Positions 1 through 7,384 of a stretch of DNA of 64,000 nucleotides are shown here, piece by piece. The position numbers and the translations under genes were made by a program. Within the stretch, counting starts at the first letter, position 1. Each line of letters begins with the position of its first letter. The DNA is from CAIUMH01 sp963758555 (GTDB lineage Bacteria > Actinomycetota > Acidimicrobiia > Acidimicrobiales > RAAP-2): the NCBI GenBank assembly GCA_963758555.1, contig CAVWVW010000003.1:1116001-1180000 (forward strand), given 5' to 3'. The notes under the pieces were generated by a model, which had not been told where the DNA came from, did not search any database, and saw nothing but the letters and a program-made list of their open reading frames with translations.

Positions 1-2
1 CG

Positions 3-755
3 ACCACCCAGACGGTCATGGAGCTGCTGGCCTTCGACAGCGACAACACCTCGGCGATCGTCGGCTCGCTCAAGCCGGCCCACGAGAACGCCATGGGATC
101 GCGCGACGTGATGTCGTCAGAGATGTGGGAGTGCTTGAACACCACGTGGTTCGAGATCCCTGCCCGCCGTGTGCAGGTCCAGCGGATCGGGGCGCACAGC
201 TTCTTGCGGTGGGTGCGAGATCGAGCGGCCCTCTTCGCTGGTCTCACCGACTCGACCATGAGTCGCTCGGACGCGTGGCGCTTCATGGTGCTCGGACGCA
301 GCTTGGAGCGCGTCGACATGACCACCCGGTTGATGTCGGTGCGGGTGGCTGCAGGTGGTCACGCGCCCAACTGGCCCACGCTGCTGCGAGCAGCCGGCGC
401 CGAAGAGGCGTTCTTGAGCGCCTACGGCGGAGCCGACCAGCCAGAGCGGATCGCCGAGTTCTTGCTCCGAGACCGTCTCTTCCCACGCTCGGCCTTCCAT
501 GCGCTCTTGGAGGCGGAGCGGCGCCTGGGTGAGCTGACCTCTGGTCAGTCGCGAAGCGGCGTGGCAGACCCCGCCATGCGCATCATCGGTCAGATGCGCA
601 CCCGTCTCGAGTACGTCGAGTCGAGCACGCTGCTCAGCGAGCTGGCACCCTTGCTCGAGTCGATCTCAGAGTCATGCGCTCGAGCGTCGCTCGCTCTGGG
701 CCAGACCTACTTCGGGAACATCCGTTCCATCCAATGGGAGGCCGAAGCAGGATGA
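3..755 (+). CDS. Alpha-E domain protein (DUF403), 5' end outside window
   Basis: The reading frame is open from the left edge, so the N-terminus is missing; the first ATG in the window, at 18, is internal. The visible 250 residues are helical and rich in Arg and Glu, with the run SDAWRFMVLGRSLERVDMTT, typical of alpha-E (DUF403) proteins. These are normally about 310 residues and sit beside circularly permuted ATP-grasp proteins and transglutaminase-like proteins in a conserved cassette thought to modify or ligate peptides. The TGA stop overlaps the ATG of the next gene (ATGA), which implies translational coupling. The ATP-grasp partner would be expected just left of the window. The biochemical role of the family is not settled. 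Confidence 0.85.
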   Translation, partial: TTQTVMELLAFDSDNTSAIVGSLKPAHENAMGSRDVMSSEMWECLNTTWFEIPARRVQVQRIGAHSFLRWVRDRAALFAGLTDSTMSRSDAWRFMVLGRSLERVDMTTRLMSVRVAAGGHAPNWPTLLRAAGAEEAFLSAYGGADQPERIAEFLLRDRLFPRSAFHALLEAERRLGELTSGQSRSGVADPAMRIIGQMRTRLEYVESSTLLSELAPLLESISESCARASLALGQTYFGNIRSIQWEAEAG

Positions 756-1621
756 GCCAGACCTGGGCACCGCACACCGGAGGGTGGCGCCTGCACATCG
801 TGCATGAGACGGGCTTCAACTACGACGGTGAAGCACGCGGCTCGTACAACGAGGCGCGACTCACGCCGACCACGATGGCGAGCCAATCGGTGCTCTCCTC
901 TGAGCTCCGGGTGCGCCCGACGGCGGCCCGCTCGTCCTACAAGGACTACTGGGGCAACCGGGTGATCGCCTTCCAGCTCGACGAGCCGCACACCTCGATG
1001 GAGGTGACCGCTGAAGCGACCGTCGAAACCTCAGGCGCACCGCTGTGGCGAGGCGATCTCACGAGAGAGCAGCTCAAGCAGCCGGCGATCGCGGATCTCA
1101 TGGACGAGCTCTTGGCCCAGACACCCCAGACGTCGATCGACGAGAGCATCATCGATGACATGCGCTCCCAAGCGAGCGACCTCGACACCCACATGGCGGC
1201 GGCCTTGGCCATGGACACCGTGCTCGGCTCGATGACCTACATGCCCGGGGTCACCGGCGTGCAGACCACGGCCAGCGAGGCTCTGAGCGTGGGCAAGGGC
1301 GTGTGCCAAGACTTCACCCACCTCTGCTTGGGGTTCTTGCGGGGCCTTGGCATCCCCGCTCGCTACGTCTCGGGCTACCTGCACCCCGAGCTCGACGCTG
1401 AGCCCGGCCAGACCGGTCGGGGCGAGAGTCACGCCTGGGTCGAGTACTTCGCCGGCGAGTGGAACGCCTTGGACCCGACCTCAGGCAACGACGTCGGCCC
1501 TCGCCACGTGGTCGTCGCCCGGGGCCGCGACTACACCGACGCCGCCCCGCTCAAGGGGATCTACCACGGTGCGCCCTCGACATCGCTGGGTGTCGGCGTG
1601 ACCATCACCCGTCTGGCCTAG
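752..1621 (+). CDS. Transglutaminase-like family protein
   Basis: This 289-residue protein has the bacterial transglutaminase N-terminal beta domain followed by the cysteine-protease-like core. The catalytic triad is visible: Cys185 in GKGVCQDF, His227 in GESHAWVEYF and Asp241 in ALDPTSG. The start at 752 overlaps the stop of the alpha-E gene, which fixes it over an in-frame upstream start at 674. Such proteins accompany alpha-E and ATP-grasp proteins and probably act as cytoplasmic peptidases or amide-transfer enzymes on an unidentified peptide substrate. No signal peptide is seen. Family assignment is firm, substrate unknown. Confidence 0.9.
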   Translation: MSQTWAPHTGGWRLHIVHETGFNYDGEARGSYNEARLTPTTMASQSVLSSELRVRPTAARSSYKDYWGNRVIAFQLDEPHTSMEVTAEATVETSGAPLWRGDLTREQLKQPAIADLMDELLAQTPQTSIDESIIDDMRSQASDLDTHMAAALAMDTVLGSMTYMPGVTGVQTTASEALSVGKGVCQDFTHLCLGFLRGLGIPARYVSGYLHPELDAEPGQTGRGESHAWVEYFAGEWNALDPTSGNDVGPRHVVVARGRDYTDAAPLKGIYHGAPSTSLGVGVTITRLA

Positions 1622-1677
1622 CGCTCGGCAGTCCTGGCGGCGGTCCGGGCGCGACCAGCACCAAGTAGCCTTGGAGC

Positions 1678-1696
1678 CTCGACGAAAGTCGTCGAG
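1678..1696 (+). terminator. Hairpin between transglutaminase gene and tmRNA
   Basis: A perfect 8-bp stem (CTCGACGA / TCGTCGAG) closes a three-base AAG loop. It lies 57 bases after the transglutaminase stop and 12 bases before the tmRNA 5' end. There is no T-tract, as is common in high-GC actinobacteria. It could end the upstream operon or sit in the tmRNA precursor leader. Confidence 0.4.
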
Positions 1697-1708
1697 TGGA
1701 GTTCCCAT

Positions 1709-2057
1709 GGGGGTGATTGGTCTCGACGTCGGATGTCAAGACAGGAGAAGCGAGCCGTGGTCTCCGGAGCCACGTTAAAGAGCCGGAACCAAAAACAAAC
1801 GCCGAGCCTCAGCTCGCGCTCGCTGCTTAACTAAGTAGCGATGTCCTACCGGTCTCAGTCCCACGGGTCGGATCTTGGGCATCATCAAGTGGGACTTACC
1901 TTGCAGCAGCGCTTGTGGGCTGCGAGGAACACCAAAGCAAGCTAAGGAACGGGATGGCTGCCGACCGACCCCCGAACTCGAAAACTCTCGGTTGGCTGCG
2001 CTCGGAGAAGACCTGTTGAGGTACTGGCGGACGCGGGTTCGATTCCCGCCACCTCCA
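1709..2057 (+). ncRNA. ssrA: tmRNA (SsrA)
   Basis: The 5' GGGGGTG pairs over 7 bp (one G-U) with 3' CACCTCC, followed by the discriminator A; CCA is not encoded. The T-arm is GCGGG-TTCGATT-CCCGC. Inside, at about 1801-1830, a reading frame ends ...AEPQLALAA and then TAA, the classic degradation-tag ending recognised by ClpXP. The length of about 349 nt is normal. With SmpB it rescues stalled ribosomes and tags the nascent chain. The exact resume codon is not clear; codons before the tag end read K-T-N-A-E-P-Q. A 7-bp terminator hairpin follows. Confidence 0.93.
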
Positions 2058-2059
2058 AG

Positions 2060-2085
2060 AGCGCTCAGGGGTGACCCAGAGCGCT
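2060..2085 (+). terminator. tmRNA terminator hairpin
   Basis: AGCGCTC pairs with GAGCGCT, and an inner GGG/CCC pairing closes a GTGA loop. It begins three bases after the tmRNA discriminator base, as expected for a factor-independent terminator or 3' processing stem. No U-run follows. Confidence 0.6.
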
Positions 2086-2165
2086 GTTGGAGGTGTGGCC
2101 CATGACCCGGACGCCTCGACGCGGCCTGCTCCCCGCGTGAGCGCTCGTCCGGCGACGTGCGTCGA

Positions 2166-2582
2166 TCACGTCACCGTGAGCGTCACGTCGATGTTGCCCC
2201 TCGTCGCATTCGAGTACGGGCACACCTGGTGAGCTTGCTCCACCAATCCCTGCGCCGTCTCGTGGTCCAGCGCTGGCGCACTCACGCTGAGCTCGACGCC
2301 CAGCCCGAACCCGCCGTCGGGGAGAGAGCCGATCGACACGCTGGCCGTCACCGTCGTGCCAGTCACGTCGAGCTTCTCTCGTCCTCCGACCAGCTTGAGG
2401 GCTGAGTGGAAGCACGCTGCGTAGCCCGCGGCGAAGAGCTCTTCTGGGTTGGTCGCTCCCCCGGGACCGCCCATCTCCTTCGGGATGCGCACGTCGACGT
2501 CCAAGAGTCCGTCTTCACTCGCCGTGTGACCGTTGCGGCCATCGCCGGTCGCCGTTGCTCGTGCCGTGTAGATCGCTTCCAT
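2166..2582 (-). CDS. ohr: Organic hydroperoxide resistance protein (Ohr/OsmC family)
   Basis: This is a 138-residue thiol peroxidase that reduces organic and lipid hydroperoxides, usually with a dihydrolipoamide-type reductant. Both family motifs are present: the peroxidatic cysteine in AACFHSAL and the second cysteine in VCPYSNATRGN. The N-terminus MEAIYTARATATG is typical of Ohr. The start was set at 2582 because GAGGGAG lies 6 nt upstream; the longer frame from 2627 adds residues not seen in the family. The gene converges on the tmRNA gene. A neighbouring OhrR repressor was not found. Confidence 0.92.
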   Translation of the reverse strand: MEAIYTARATATGDGRNGHTASEDGLLDVDVRIPKEMGGPGGATNPEELFAAGYAACFHSALKLVGGREKLDVTGTTVTASVSIGSLPDGGFGLGVELSVSAPALDHETAQGLVEQAHQVCPYSNATRGNIDVTLTVT

Positions 2583-2663
2583 CACCATCTCCCTCAGTGC
2601 TGACGTCTCCTTCGTGCCCTCCACCATAAGGACGCTCGCTCGATGCCGATTCGGACCCTCGGA

Positions 2664-3419
2664 TCAGGTGGCAACAGCGGCAGATCCCGCTCCCGGGGCG
2701 GCTGGAGAGAAGGAGGCGCCACCGCCACCGCCACCGCCACCTGCGCTGAAGATCAGGGCAACGAGCATCACGAAGAATCCGATCCCCAAGCCATGCCGCT
2801 TCGTGTTCGAGCGAGCCTTCTTGGACCTGAACTCGTCGAGGGACGTGATCTCAGGAGAGGCCTCGAGAGGACCTTCGCCGCTCTGGTCAACCTCCGTCTC
2901 GTCCTCCGTGCTGTCGTCAGCACTTCGAGCGGGCTCCTCGAGCTCGGGATCGAACTCGATCGGGGCGGCCGACTCGGCGTCAGTGACGGATTCGTTCACC
3001 GTGACGCTTGGCTCAAGCTCAGCAGCTGGCCCCGTCTCGCCTAGGGCAGGGTCGCTAGCAGCGATGAACCCCGGGTATGTGTAGAGGATCTCCTCTCTGA
3101 GGGTGCGGAAGGTCTCTTCGAGCTCAGACGAGGTCGCCTCGTAGGTGCTTCGCGGCAGCACAGGTAAGGGCCTGAAGGCATCCAGGTTGCCTAGGACCTC
3201 TTCTTTCAGGTACCGCAGCGCCTCTTCGAGCTCTGGCGACACGGGGGGTCCGGCAGCGTTGCTCGGCGGGAACTCGGTGAGCAGACCAGGATGCTGAGTC
3301 GCACGGTCGTCCTCAGGACCGAGTGCGAGCTCAGCCTCCTCAGCATGGGGCTGCCTCTTCTTCTTGGTCTTGTTCTTGACCTTGTCAGACGCGGGGTGCT
3401 TCCGACTTGCCTTTTCCAC
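2664..3419 (-). CDS. Hypothetical acidic protein with C-terminal membrane segment and poly-Gly tail
   Basis: I do not recognise this 251-residue protein. It begins with a Lys-rich stretch (KVKNKTKKKR), then a long acidic middle with two related segments starting PELEEALRYLKEEVL and SELEETFRTLREEIL, each about 37 residues; a third, shorter PELEEPA follows. A basic patch (KKARSNTKRHG) precedes one hydrophobic segment (GIGFFVMLVALIF) and then nine glycines and a low-complexity Ala/Pro/Gly end. This suggests a tail-anchored protein with its acidic body in the cytoplasm. The next gene on the same strand is a secreted repeat protein 21 nt upstream, so the two may be co-transcribed. Function unknown. 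Confidence 0.6.
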   Translation of the reverse strand: MEKASRKHPASDKVKNKTKKKRQPHAEEAELALGPEDDRATQHPGLLTEFPPSNAAGPPVSPELEEALRYLKEEVLGNLDAFRPLPVLPRSTYEATSSELEETFRTLREEILYTYPGFIAASDPALGETGPAAELEPSVTVNESVTDAESAAPIEFDPELEEPARSADDSTEDETEVDQSGEGPLEASPEITSLDEFRSKKARSNTKRHGLGIGFFVMLVALIFSAGGGGGGGGASFSPAAPGAGSAAVAT

Positions 3420-3440
3420 GCTTAGAGGAGTGCCGCTTCG

Positions 3441-4131
3441 TCACGGGATCACCACCGTGCGGTTGGTGATGACGTCATCAAGCGAGGGTGCAGAACGCTG
3501 CACGTGGCAGGTGTTCTTGCCCTTGCCGCCCTTGAAGGTGTTGGCGGATCCACCGCCCAGGTGGTTCGTGTTGTCTTCGTTGCCCACGATGAACACGTTG
3601 TGCACACCACCGAGGACGGTGATCACGCTGTCGCCGTTGCCCAGCGAGGTCGAGTTGGAGCTGTGGCCCGCGGAGACCCAGTCGTTGCCGTTGTCCTCAT
3701 GGATGGTGTTGTACCCGTCTCCGACGTGATTCGAATCGCTGCCCTCGCTGCCACGGATGTCGTGGTCCTGGCGAGTGCCGTGGTCAGGATGGTCTTCGTC
3801 GCAGTGACCCGAGCCGGTGGTCACCGTCCGGGTGGCGATGTTGAAGGTCGAGCCGAGGAAATCAGTGCCGGACCCCCCATAGACCGCCCCAATGTTCGTG
3901 GGTCCAACCGAGAGAGCCGAGCTCGAGAAGGTGGCCTCGCCGCTGACGATGGCTGCACTTCCCACCGAGATCGCTCGAGGACCAACAACCGGCGCGACAG
4001 CACGACCGTCCTTGCTGAGAGGCTCACCACAGGCAGGAAGGCTGGCCCAAACGGCGGAAGAATGCAATGGAATTGCTCAGTAGTAGGACGAGCACGGCGC
4101 GAAGCCGATGCTCGCGGGATTCATTCGCCAC
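3441..4131 (-). CDS. Putative secreted Gly/Asn/His-rich repeat protein, probable frameshift in signal peptide
   Basis: The open frame 3441-4067 starts only at a TTG three codons after a stop and lacks a signal peptide. In another frame a GTG at 4131 opens a typical signal sequence: charged start, then AVLVLLLSNSIA. Removing one base near 4062-4064 joins the frames into about 229 residues that run SIASSAVWASLPACG. The mature part has short Gly-Asn repeats (VGDGYNTIHEDNGNDW, LGGGSANTFKGGKGKN), resembling a beta-roll or degenerate RTX pattern without clear GGxGxDxxx units, plus a His/Asp-rich stretch. The join is my inference; the repeat domain is seen directly. Function is unknown; a surface or calcium-binding role is possible. 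Confidence 0.4.
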
Positions 4132-4299
4132 ACGTGGGCATCATTGATCCCTACCTCCGCTCCGCCAAGCACGCATCCACTGTCAGCATCATCTGTCATC
4201 CATCGCTCATTTTCAAGAGCCAAAAGGCCCCTATACGATCAAGAGGGCGATCGCTCGACTACTGAAGAGAAATTTTGCCTAAGACGAACAGGGCAGTGC

Positions 4300-4446
4300 T
4301 CAGCAACTACTGCCAAGAGTAGTGAAGAAAGGATGCTGTTTCCCGGGCACAAAGAGCTCAACCAATGCCATGAGGATCATCGCGACCACCACCAAGCTGA
4401 AGAGGGGCGCCGCCAACGATCGGCCGGCACGCTTGGGTTTCGTCAT
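4300..4446 (-). CDS. Candidate 48-aa single-pass membrane protein
   Basis: This short ORF starts with ATG at 4446 and ends with TGA at 4300. It has a basic N-terminus (MTKPKRAGRS), one strong hydrophobic segment (FSLVVVAMILMALVELFV) and a short tail ending in SSC. GGAAG lies 8 nt upstream of the ATG as a plausible ribosome site. It shares a strand with the two unrecognised genes downstream and, like the gene at 2664-3419, places a basic patch before a single membrane segment. The local DNA is richer in A+T than the rest of the window. It may be real, or the end of a longer frameshifted gene. Confidence 0.35.
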   Translation of the reverse strand: MTKPKRAGRSLAAPLFSLVVVAMILMALVELFVPGKQHPFFTTLGSSC

Positions 4447-4951
4447 CACTGCTTCTTCCACGGCCGTTCTGATGAACCACTGGTATCGCTCGAGACACCG
4501 ACCCGCCTGTCACCTCGTGCCCGAACACCTCGCAGATCAAGGCTTGCCGGAGCCAAATCGTTCATTCCCATGAAACATAGGAGTCTTGCGTCCCATGTTC
4601 GTCCCCGTTAATTGAGGACATCACAAGCAGCCTGAAACTGAGATGCCGCGTGTACCCACACAGCGTAATTACACGGTTGTTATTTACTAATTGGAGGTGA
4701 GAGCACGGAAGCAAGGGAGTCGAGCGCTCTTGGATTGCCTTACAGCATTTGCTGGATCAACGGGCAGGACCGGCTCGCCACGGTCACACGGGCCTCTCAG
4801 CTCCAGCGCCAGTCCCGAGGTGCGTGACCTCCACCTGTGCTCCGCCGTCGCCCCCAGCAGCGTTCGGCTACTGGCCACGATGTTTCCCTTGCGGCAAGCC
4901 TTCCTCGGGGCGAGGGCTACGGTCCAGAACAACGACGACGAGAGGCTTCCT
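4447..4951. other. A+T-richer gap without a confident gene
   Basis: About 500 bases with lower G+C than the surroundings, especially 4560-4690, which holds AATTACAC and TTATTTACTAATT. A plus-strand frame runs from a TTG at 4691 (or GTG at 4697) through to the 57-aa gene end at 5125, but its first part (4697-4951) has no recognisable domain. The A+T-rich part near 4660-4690 could hold a promoter for the downstream small gene. I see no tRNA or strong hairpin. Confidence 0.4.
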
Positions 4952-5125
4952 ATGACCATCGGCTCCATCAAGACTGAGCTCGACTCCATCGACGCTGCCG
5001 TCGAAGGCATCGCCACCAGCACCCCGTCCACGTGCGATCTCGATGCGCTCGCCTTCGCGGTGCACAACCTGGTTCGCTGCGTGGGCAGCTTGGCCGACGA
5101 GGTCGCACAGCTCGCCAAGGGCTAG
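4952..5125 (+). CDS. Hypothetical 57-aa helical protein
   Basis: The ATG at 4952 has GAGAGG 6 nt upstream, which is why this start was chosen over a longer in-frame opening from 4691. The protein (begins MTIGSIKTELDS, ends ADEVAQLAKG) looks like two amphipathic helices separated by a Thr/Ser/Pro turn, with cysteines at residues 28 and 43. No membrane segment or known domain is seen. It ends 31 bases before the palindrome that controls the next gene. Function unknown; it could be a small dimerising protein. Confidence 0.5.
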   Translation: MTIGSIKTELDSIDAAVEGIATSTPSTCDLDALAFAVHNLVRCVGSLADEVAQLAKG

Positions 5126-5156
5126 CTGGCCAGGAGCTGCACGTGCTCCGTCAAGA

Positions 5157-5178
5157 TAATTGACGCCGGCGTCAATTA
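5157..5178. promoter_or_regulatory. 22-bp perfect palindrome, probable TetR operator
   Basis: The core AATTGACGCCGGCGTCAATT is a perfect inverted repeat, extended by one more T/A pair on each side. Length, symmetry and position are typical of operators bound by TetR-family dimers. It overlaps a candidate -35 box and lies about 100 bp before the amidohydrolase start. The gene after that enzyme encodes a TetR regulator, the most likely binder. No second full copy was noticed elsewhere in the window. Confidence 0.7.
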
Positions 5179-5188
5179 CACTTACTCT
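5160..5188 (+). promoter_or_regulatory. Candidate promoter of the amidohydrolase-tetR unit
   Basis: TTGACG at 5160-5165 and TACTCT at 5183-5188 are separated by 17 bp, matching a sigma-70-type promoter (TAnnnT for the -10). The -35 box and most of the spacer lie inside the 22-bp palindrome, so a bound repressor would block polymerase. Confidence 0.5.
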
Positions 5189-5281
5189 GCAACCTGAGCC
5201 CGTCGATGGGCACGTCGCCGAGCGCCCTGAGCGCCCGTGCTGCCCTTCGACTCGCCGCCAACCAAGCCGATGGAGGAAGCC

Positions 5282-6472
5282 ATGTCAGAGCGATTGGGTT
5301 ACCCGGTCTTCGATGCCGACAACCACATGTACGAGCAGAAGGACGCCTTCACGCGCTACTTGCCCGACGAGTACAAGAACGTGCTCCAGTACGTCCAGGT
5401 CAACGGCCGGGACAAGCTCGCCATCAAGGGCCGCATCACCGAGTACATCCCCAACCCGACCTTCGTGAAGGTCGCCGCTCCCGGCGCCCAAGAGGACTTC
5501 TTCAAGAACGGCAACCCTGAGGGCAAGAGCCGCCGGGAGATCTTGGGCAAGGCCATCACCGCTCCTGAGGCCTTCTTCCGCCCCGAGCCTCGTCTGGCCC
5601 TCATGGACGAGCAGGGCGTGGACCGCGCCATCATGTGGCCGACGCTCGCCAGCGTGCTCGAAGAGCGACTCTCTGACGACCCTGAGGCTACGCACGCCAT
5701 CGTGCACTCCCTCAACCAGTGGATGTACGAAGAGTGGAGCTTCAACTACGAGGACCGCATCTACGCGGCCCCCGTCATCACGCTGCCCATCGTCGATGAG
5801 GCCATCAAGGAGCTCGACTGGCTGGTCGAGCATGGTGCCAAGCTGATCTTGATCCGCCCCGCCCCGGTGCCGAGCCTTCGGGGTTACCGCTCCTTCGCGC
5901 TGCCCGAGTTCGACCCCTTCTGGAGCAAGGTCGAGGAGTACAACATCACCGTCGGCATGCACTCCTCCGACGACGGCATGACCCGCTACTTCAACCAGTG
6001 GGAGGGCCACTACGACGAGCACCTGCCCTTCGCCAACGTGTCGGCGTTCCAGGACATCCAGCACTACCTGAGCCGAGGCATCTTCGACGCCATGGCCTCC
6101 GCCATCGGTCACGGCATGCTGAGCCGACACCCGAAGCTTCGGATCCTGCCCGTCGAGAACGGCTCGAGCTGGGTGCTGCCCCTCATTGAGGCGATGGGGC
6201 ACTCCTACGCCAAGCAGCCGAAGCTCTACGACGAGGACCCCGTCGAGGTGCTCCGCCGCAACGTGTGGATCCACCCGTTCTTCGAGGAGAACCCGATCGA
6301 CCTCATCAAGGCCATCGGGACCGAGCGCGTGGTCTTCGGCTCCGACTTCCCGCACCCTGAGGGTCTCGGCGATCCCGTCACCTACGTCAAGTACCTCGAC
6401 TCCCTCCCCGAGGAGGACATCAAGAGGATCATGGGTGGCAACCTCGCCGAAGCGCTGAACGTCGCAGCCTGA
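5282..6472 (+). CDS. Amidohydrolase-2 family metal-dependent hydrolase
   Basis: This 396-residue TIM-barrel enzyme belongs to the amidohydrolase-2 group, whose members hydrolyse or decarboxylate cyclic and aromatic acids. It opens with FDADNHMYE, where family members often have DxHxH, so the first metal ligands are partly replaced. Later motifs are GMHSSDD, a histidine-containing segment (IGHGMLSRHPKL) and GSDFPHPEG near the C-terminus carrying the conserved Asp. The start at 5282 has GGAGG 5 nt upstream. It leads a unit with tetR under a palindromic operator and precedes a P450 system. A catabolic role in breaking down a lipid-like or aromatic compound is inferred; the substrate cannot be read. 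Confidence 0.85.
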   Translation: MSERLGYPVFDADNHMYEQKDAFTRYLPDEYKNVLQYVQVNGRDKLAIKGRITEYIPNPTFVKVAAPGAQEDFFKNGNPEGKSRREILGKAITAPEAFFRPEPRLALMDEQGVDRAIMWPTLASVLEERLSDDPEATHAIVHSLNQWMYEEWSFNYEDRIYAAPVITLPIVDEAIKELDWLVEHGAKLILIRPAPVPSLRGYRSFALPEFDPFWSKVEEYNITVGMHSSDDGMTRYFNQWEGHYDEHLPFANVSAFQDIQHYLSRGIFDAMASAIGHGMLSRHPKLRILPVENGSSWVLPLIEAMGHSYAKQPKLYDEDPVEVLRRNVWIHPFFEENPIDLIKAIGTERVVFGSDFPHPEGLGDPVTYVKYLDSLPEEDIKRIMGGNLAEALNVAA

Positions 6473-6529
6473 GCGAATCGCACCTCCTCCCCCACGAAGC
6501 GCCTTGCGGGGCTCAGTGAGGAAGCATCC

Positions 6530-7243
6530 ATGAACGGCAGCTCACAGCGCCTCAAGACCACTGAGCGAGAGGTCTCCCTGTCAGTCGATCCCGACCGGCA
6601 GGGAGACGCTCAGGACGGCGCCCGTCCACCGAGCCCGAAGGCTGCCCTGACCCGTCAGCGCCTGCTGGACGCCGCCAAGGAGATCTTCGAAGAAGACGGC
6701 TTCTTCGACGCGCGCATCTCTGACATCTCAGCTCGAGCCGACCTCTCGCATGGCACCTTCTACACCTACTTCTCGTCAAAGCCCGAGATCTTCCGAGAGG
6801 TGGCCCTCAAGGTCGAAGAGGCACTGGGTGCCCCCATGAGCACGGTGATCCTCGATCGCTCGTCGACGGCGGTCCCACGCGATCGGCTTCGCAACGCCAT
6901 TCGGCTCTACCTCGAGCGCTACCGGGACGAGGCGAAGATCATGGGCGTCATCGAGCAGGTGACTCGTCACGATCCGGTGCTCCAGGCAGCCAGAGCGGAG
7001 CATCAAGCGGCCGATCGAGCACTGGTGGCGAGCTCGATCGGGGACCTGCAACGACACGGCATGGTCGATCCGAACCTCAATCCCGAGATCGTCTCCGACA
7101 TCCTCGGCTCGATGATGGGTCGCTTCCCCGAGATGTGGCTCACCGAGGGTCGCCTTGACTGCGACTTCGACGACGGCGTCGAGCACCTGACCATCATCTT
7201 CATCAACGCGTTACAGCTAGACGGCAGCGGTTCGCCATCGTGA
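6530..7243 (+). CDS. TetR/AcrR family transcriptional regulator
   Basis: This 237-residue protein has a poorly conserved Ser/Asp/Pro-rich tail of about 35 residues, then a TetR helix-turn-helix: TRQRLLDAAKEIFEEDGFF, ISDISARADLSHGTFYTYF. The rest is the helical ligand-binding and dimerisation domain. GAGGAAG lies upstream of the ATG. It follows the amidohydrolase by 57 bases and precedes the P450, so it probably represses one or both by binding the 22-bp palindrome at 5157-5178 or the inverted repeat at 7298-7315, with release by a pathway intermediate. Binding is inferred from position. Confidence 0.9.
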   Translation: MNGSSQRLKTTEREVSLSVDPDRQGDAQDGARPPSPKAALTRQRLLDAAKEIFEEDGFFDARISDISARADLSHGTFYTYFSSKPEIFREVALKVEEALGAPMSTVILDRSSTAVPRDRLRNAIRLYLERYRDEAKIMGVIEQVTRHDPVLQAARAEHQAADRALVASSIGDLQRHGMVDPNLNPEIVSDILGSMMGRFPEMWLTEGRLDCDFDDGVEHLTIIFINALQLDGSGSPS

Positions 7244-7297
7244 GCAGGCGAGTCGTCCGGGGGGCGATGGCCGATCGCTGGGCCCTCGCGGGCGCAA

Positions 7298-7315
7298 CGT
7301 GGCGCACGCGCCACG
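7298..7315. promoter_or_regulatory. Inverted repeat upstream of the P450 gene
   Basis: CGTGGCGC and GCGCCACG form perfect 8-bp arms around a two-base AC centre, about 70 bp before the P450 start. The sequence is unlike the palindrome at 5157, so it may serve a different regulator or be a short hairpin after tetR. Confidence 0.4.
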
Positions 7316-7384
7316 ATCGAGGTAGTTCGAAGGTAGAAACAAAGTGCCGTGCTGCTAACTTGGCACGAGCGTGGAGGGGGAACC

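Noticed and set aside
2020..2057. tRNA-like T-arm and acceptor end
   Set aside because: It pairs with 1709-1715 and belongs to the tmRNA, with a tag frame ending LALAA inside.
2695..2760. Poly-glycine codons as a possible repeat expansion or collagen-like domain
   Set aside because: It is a single run of nine Gly at the end of one protein, with no periodic Gly-X-Y pattern.
4080..4700. Mobile element or genomic island
   Set aside because: Base composition shifts, but no transposase, integrase, terminal inverted repeats or tRNA attachment site was found.
5285..6355. Minus-strand open frame of 356 codons opposite the first amidohydrolase
   Set aside because: Antisense shadow of a gene with strong family motifs and a good ribosome site.
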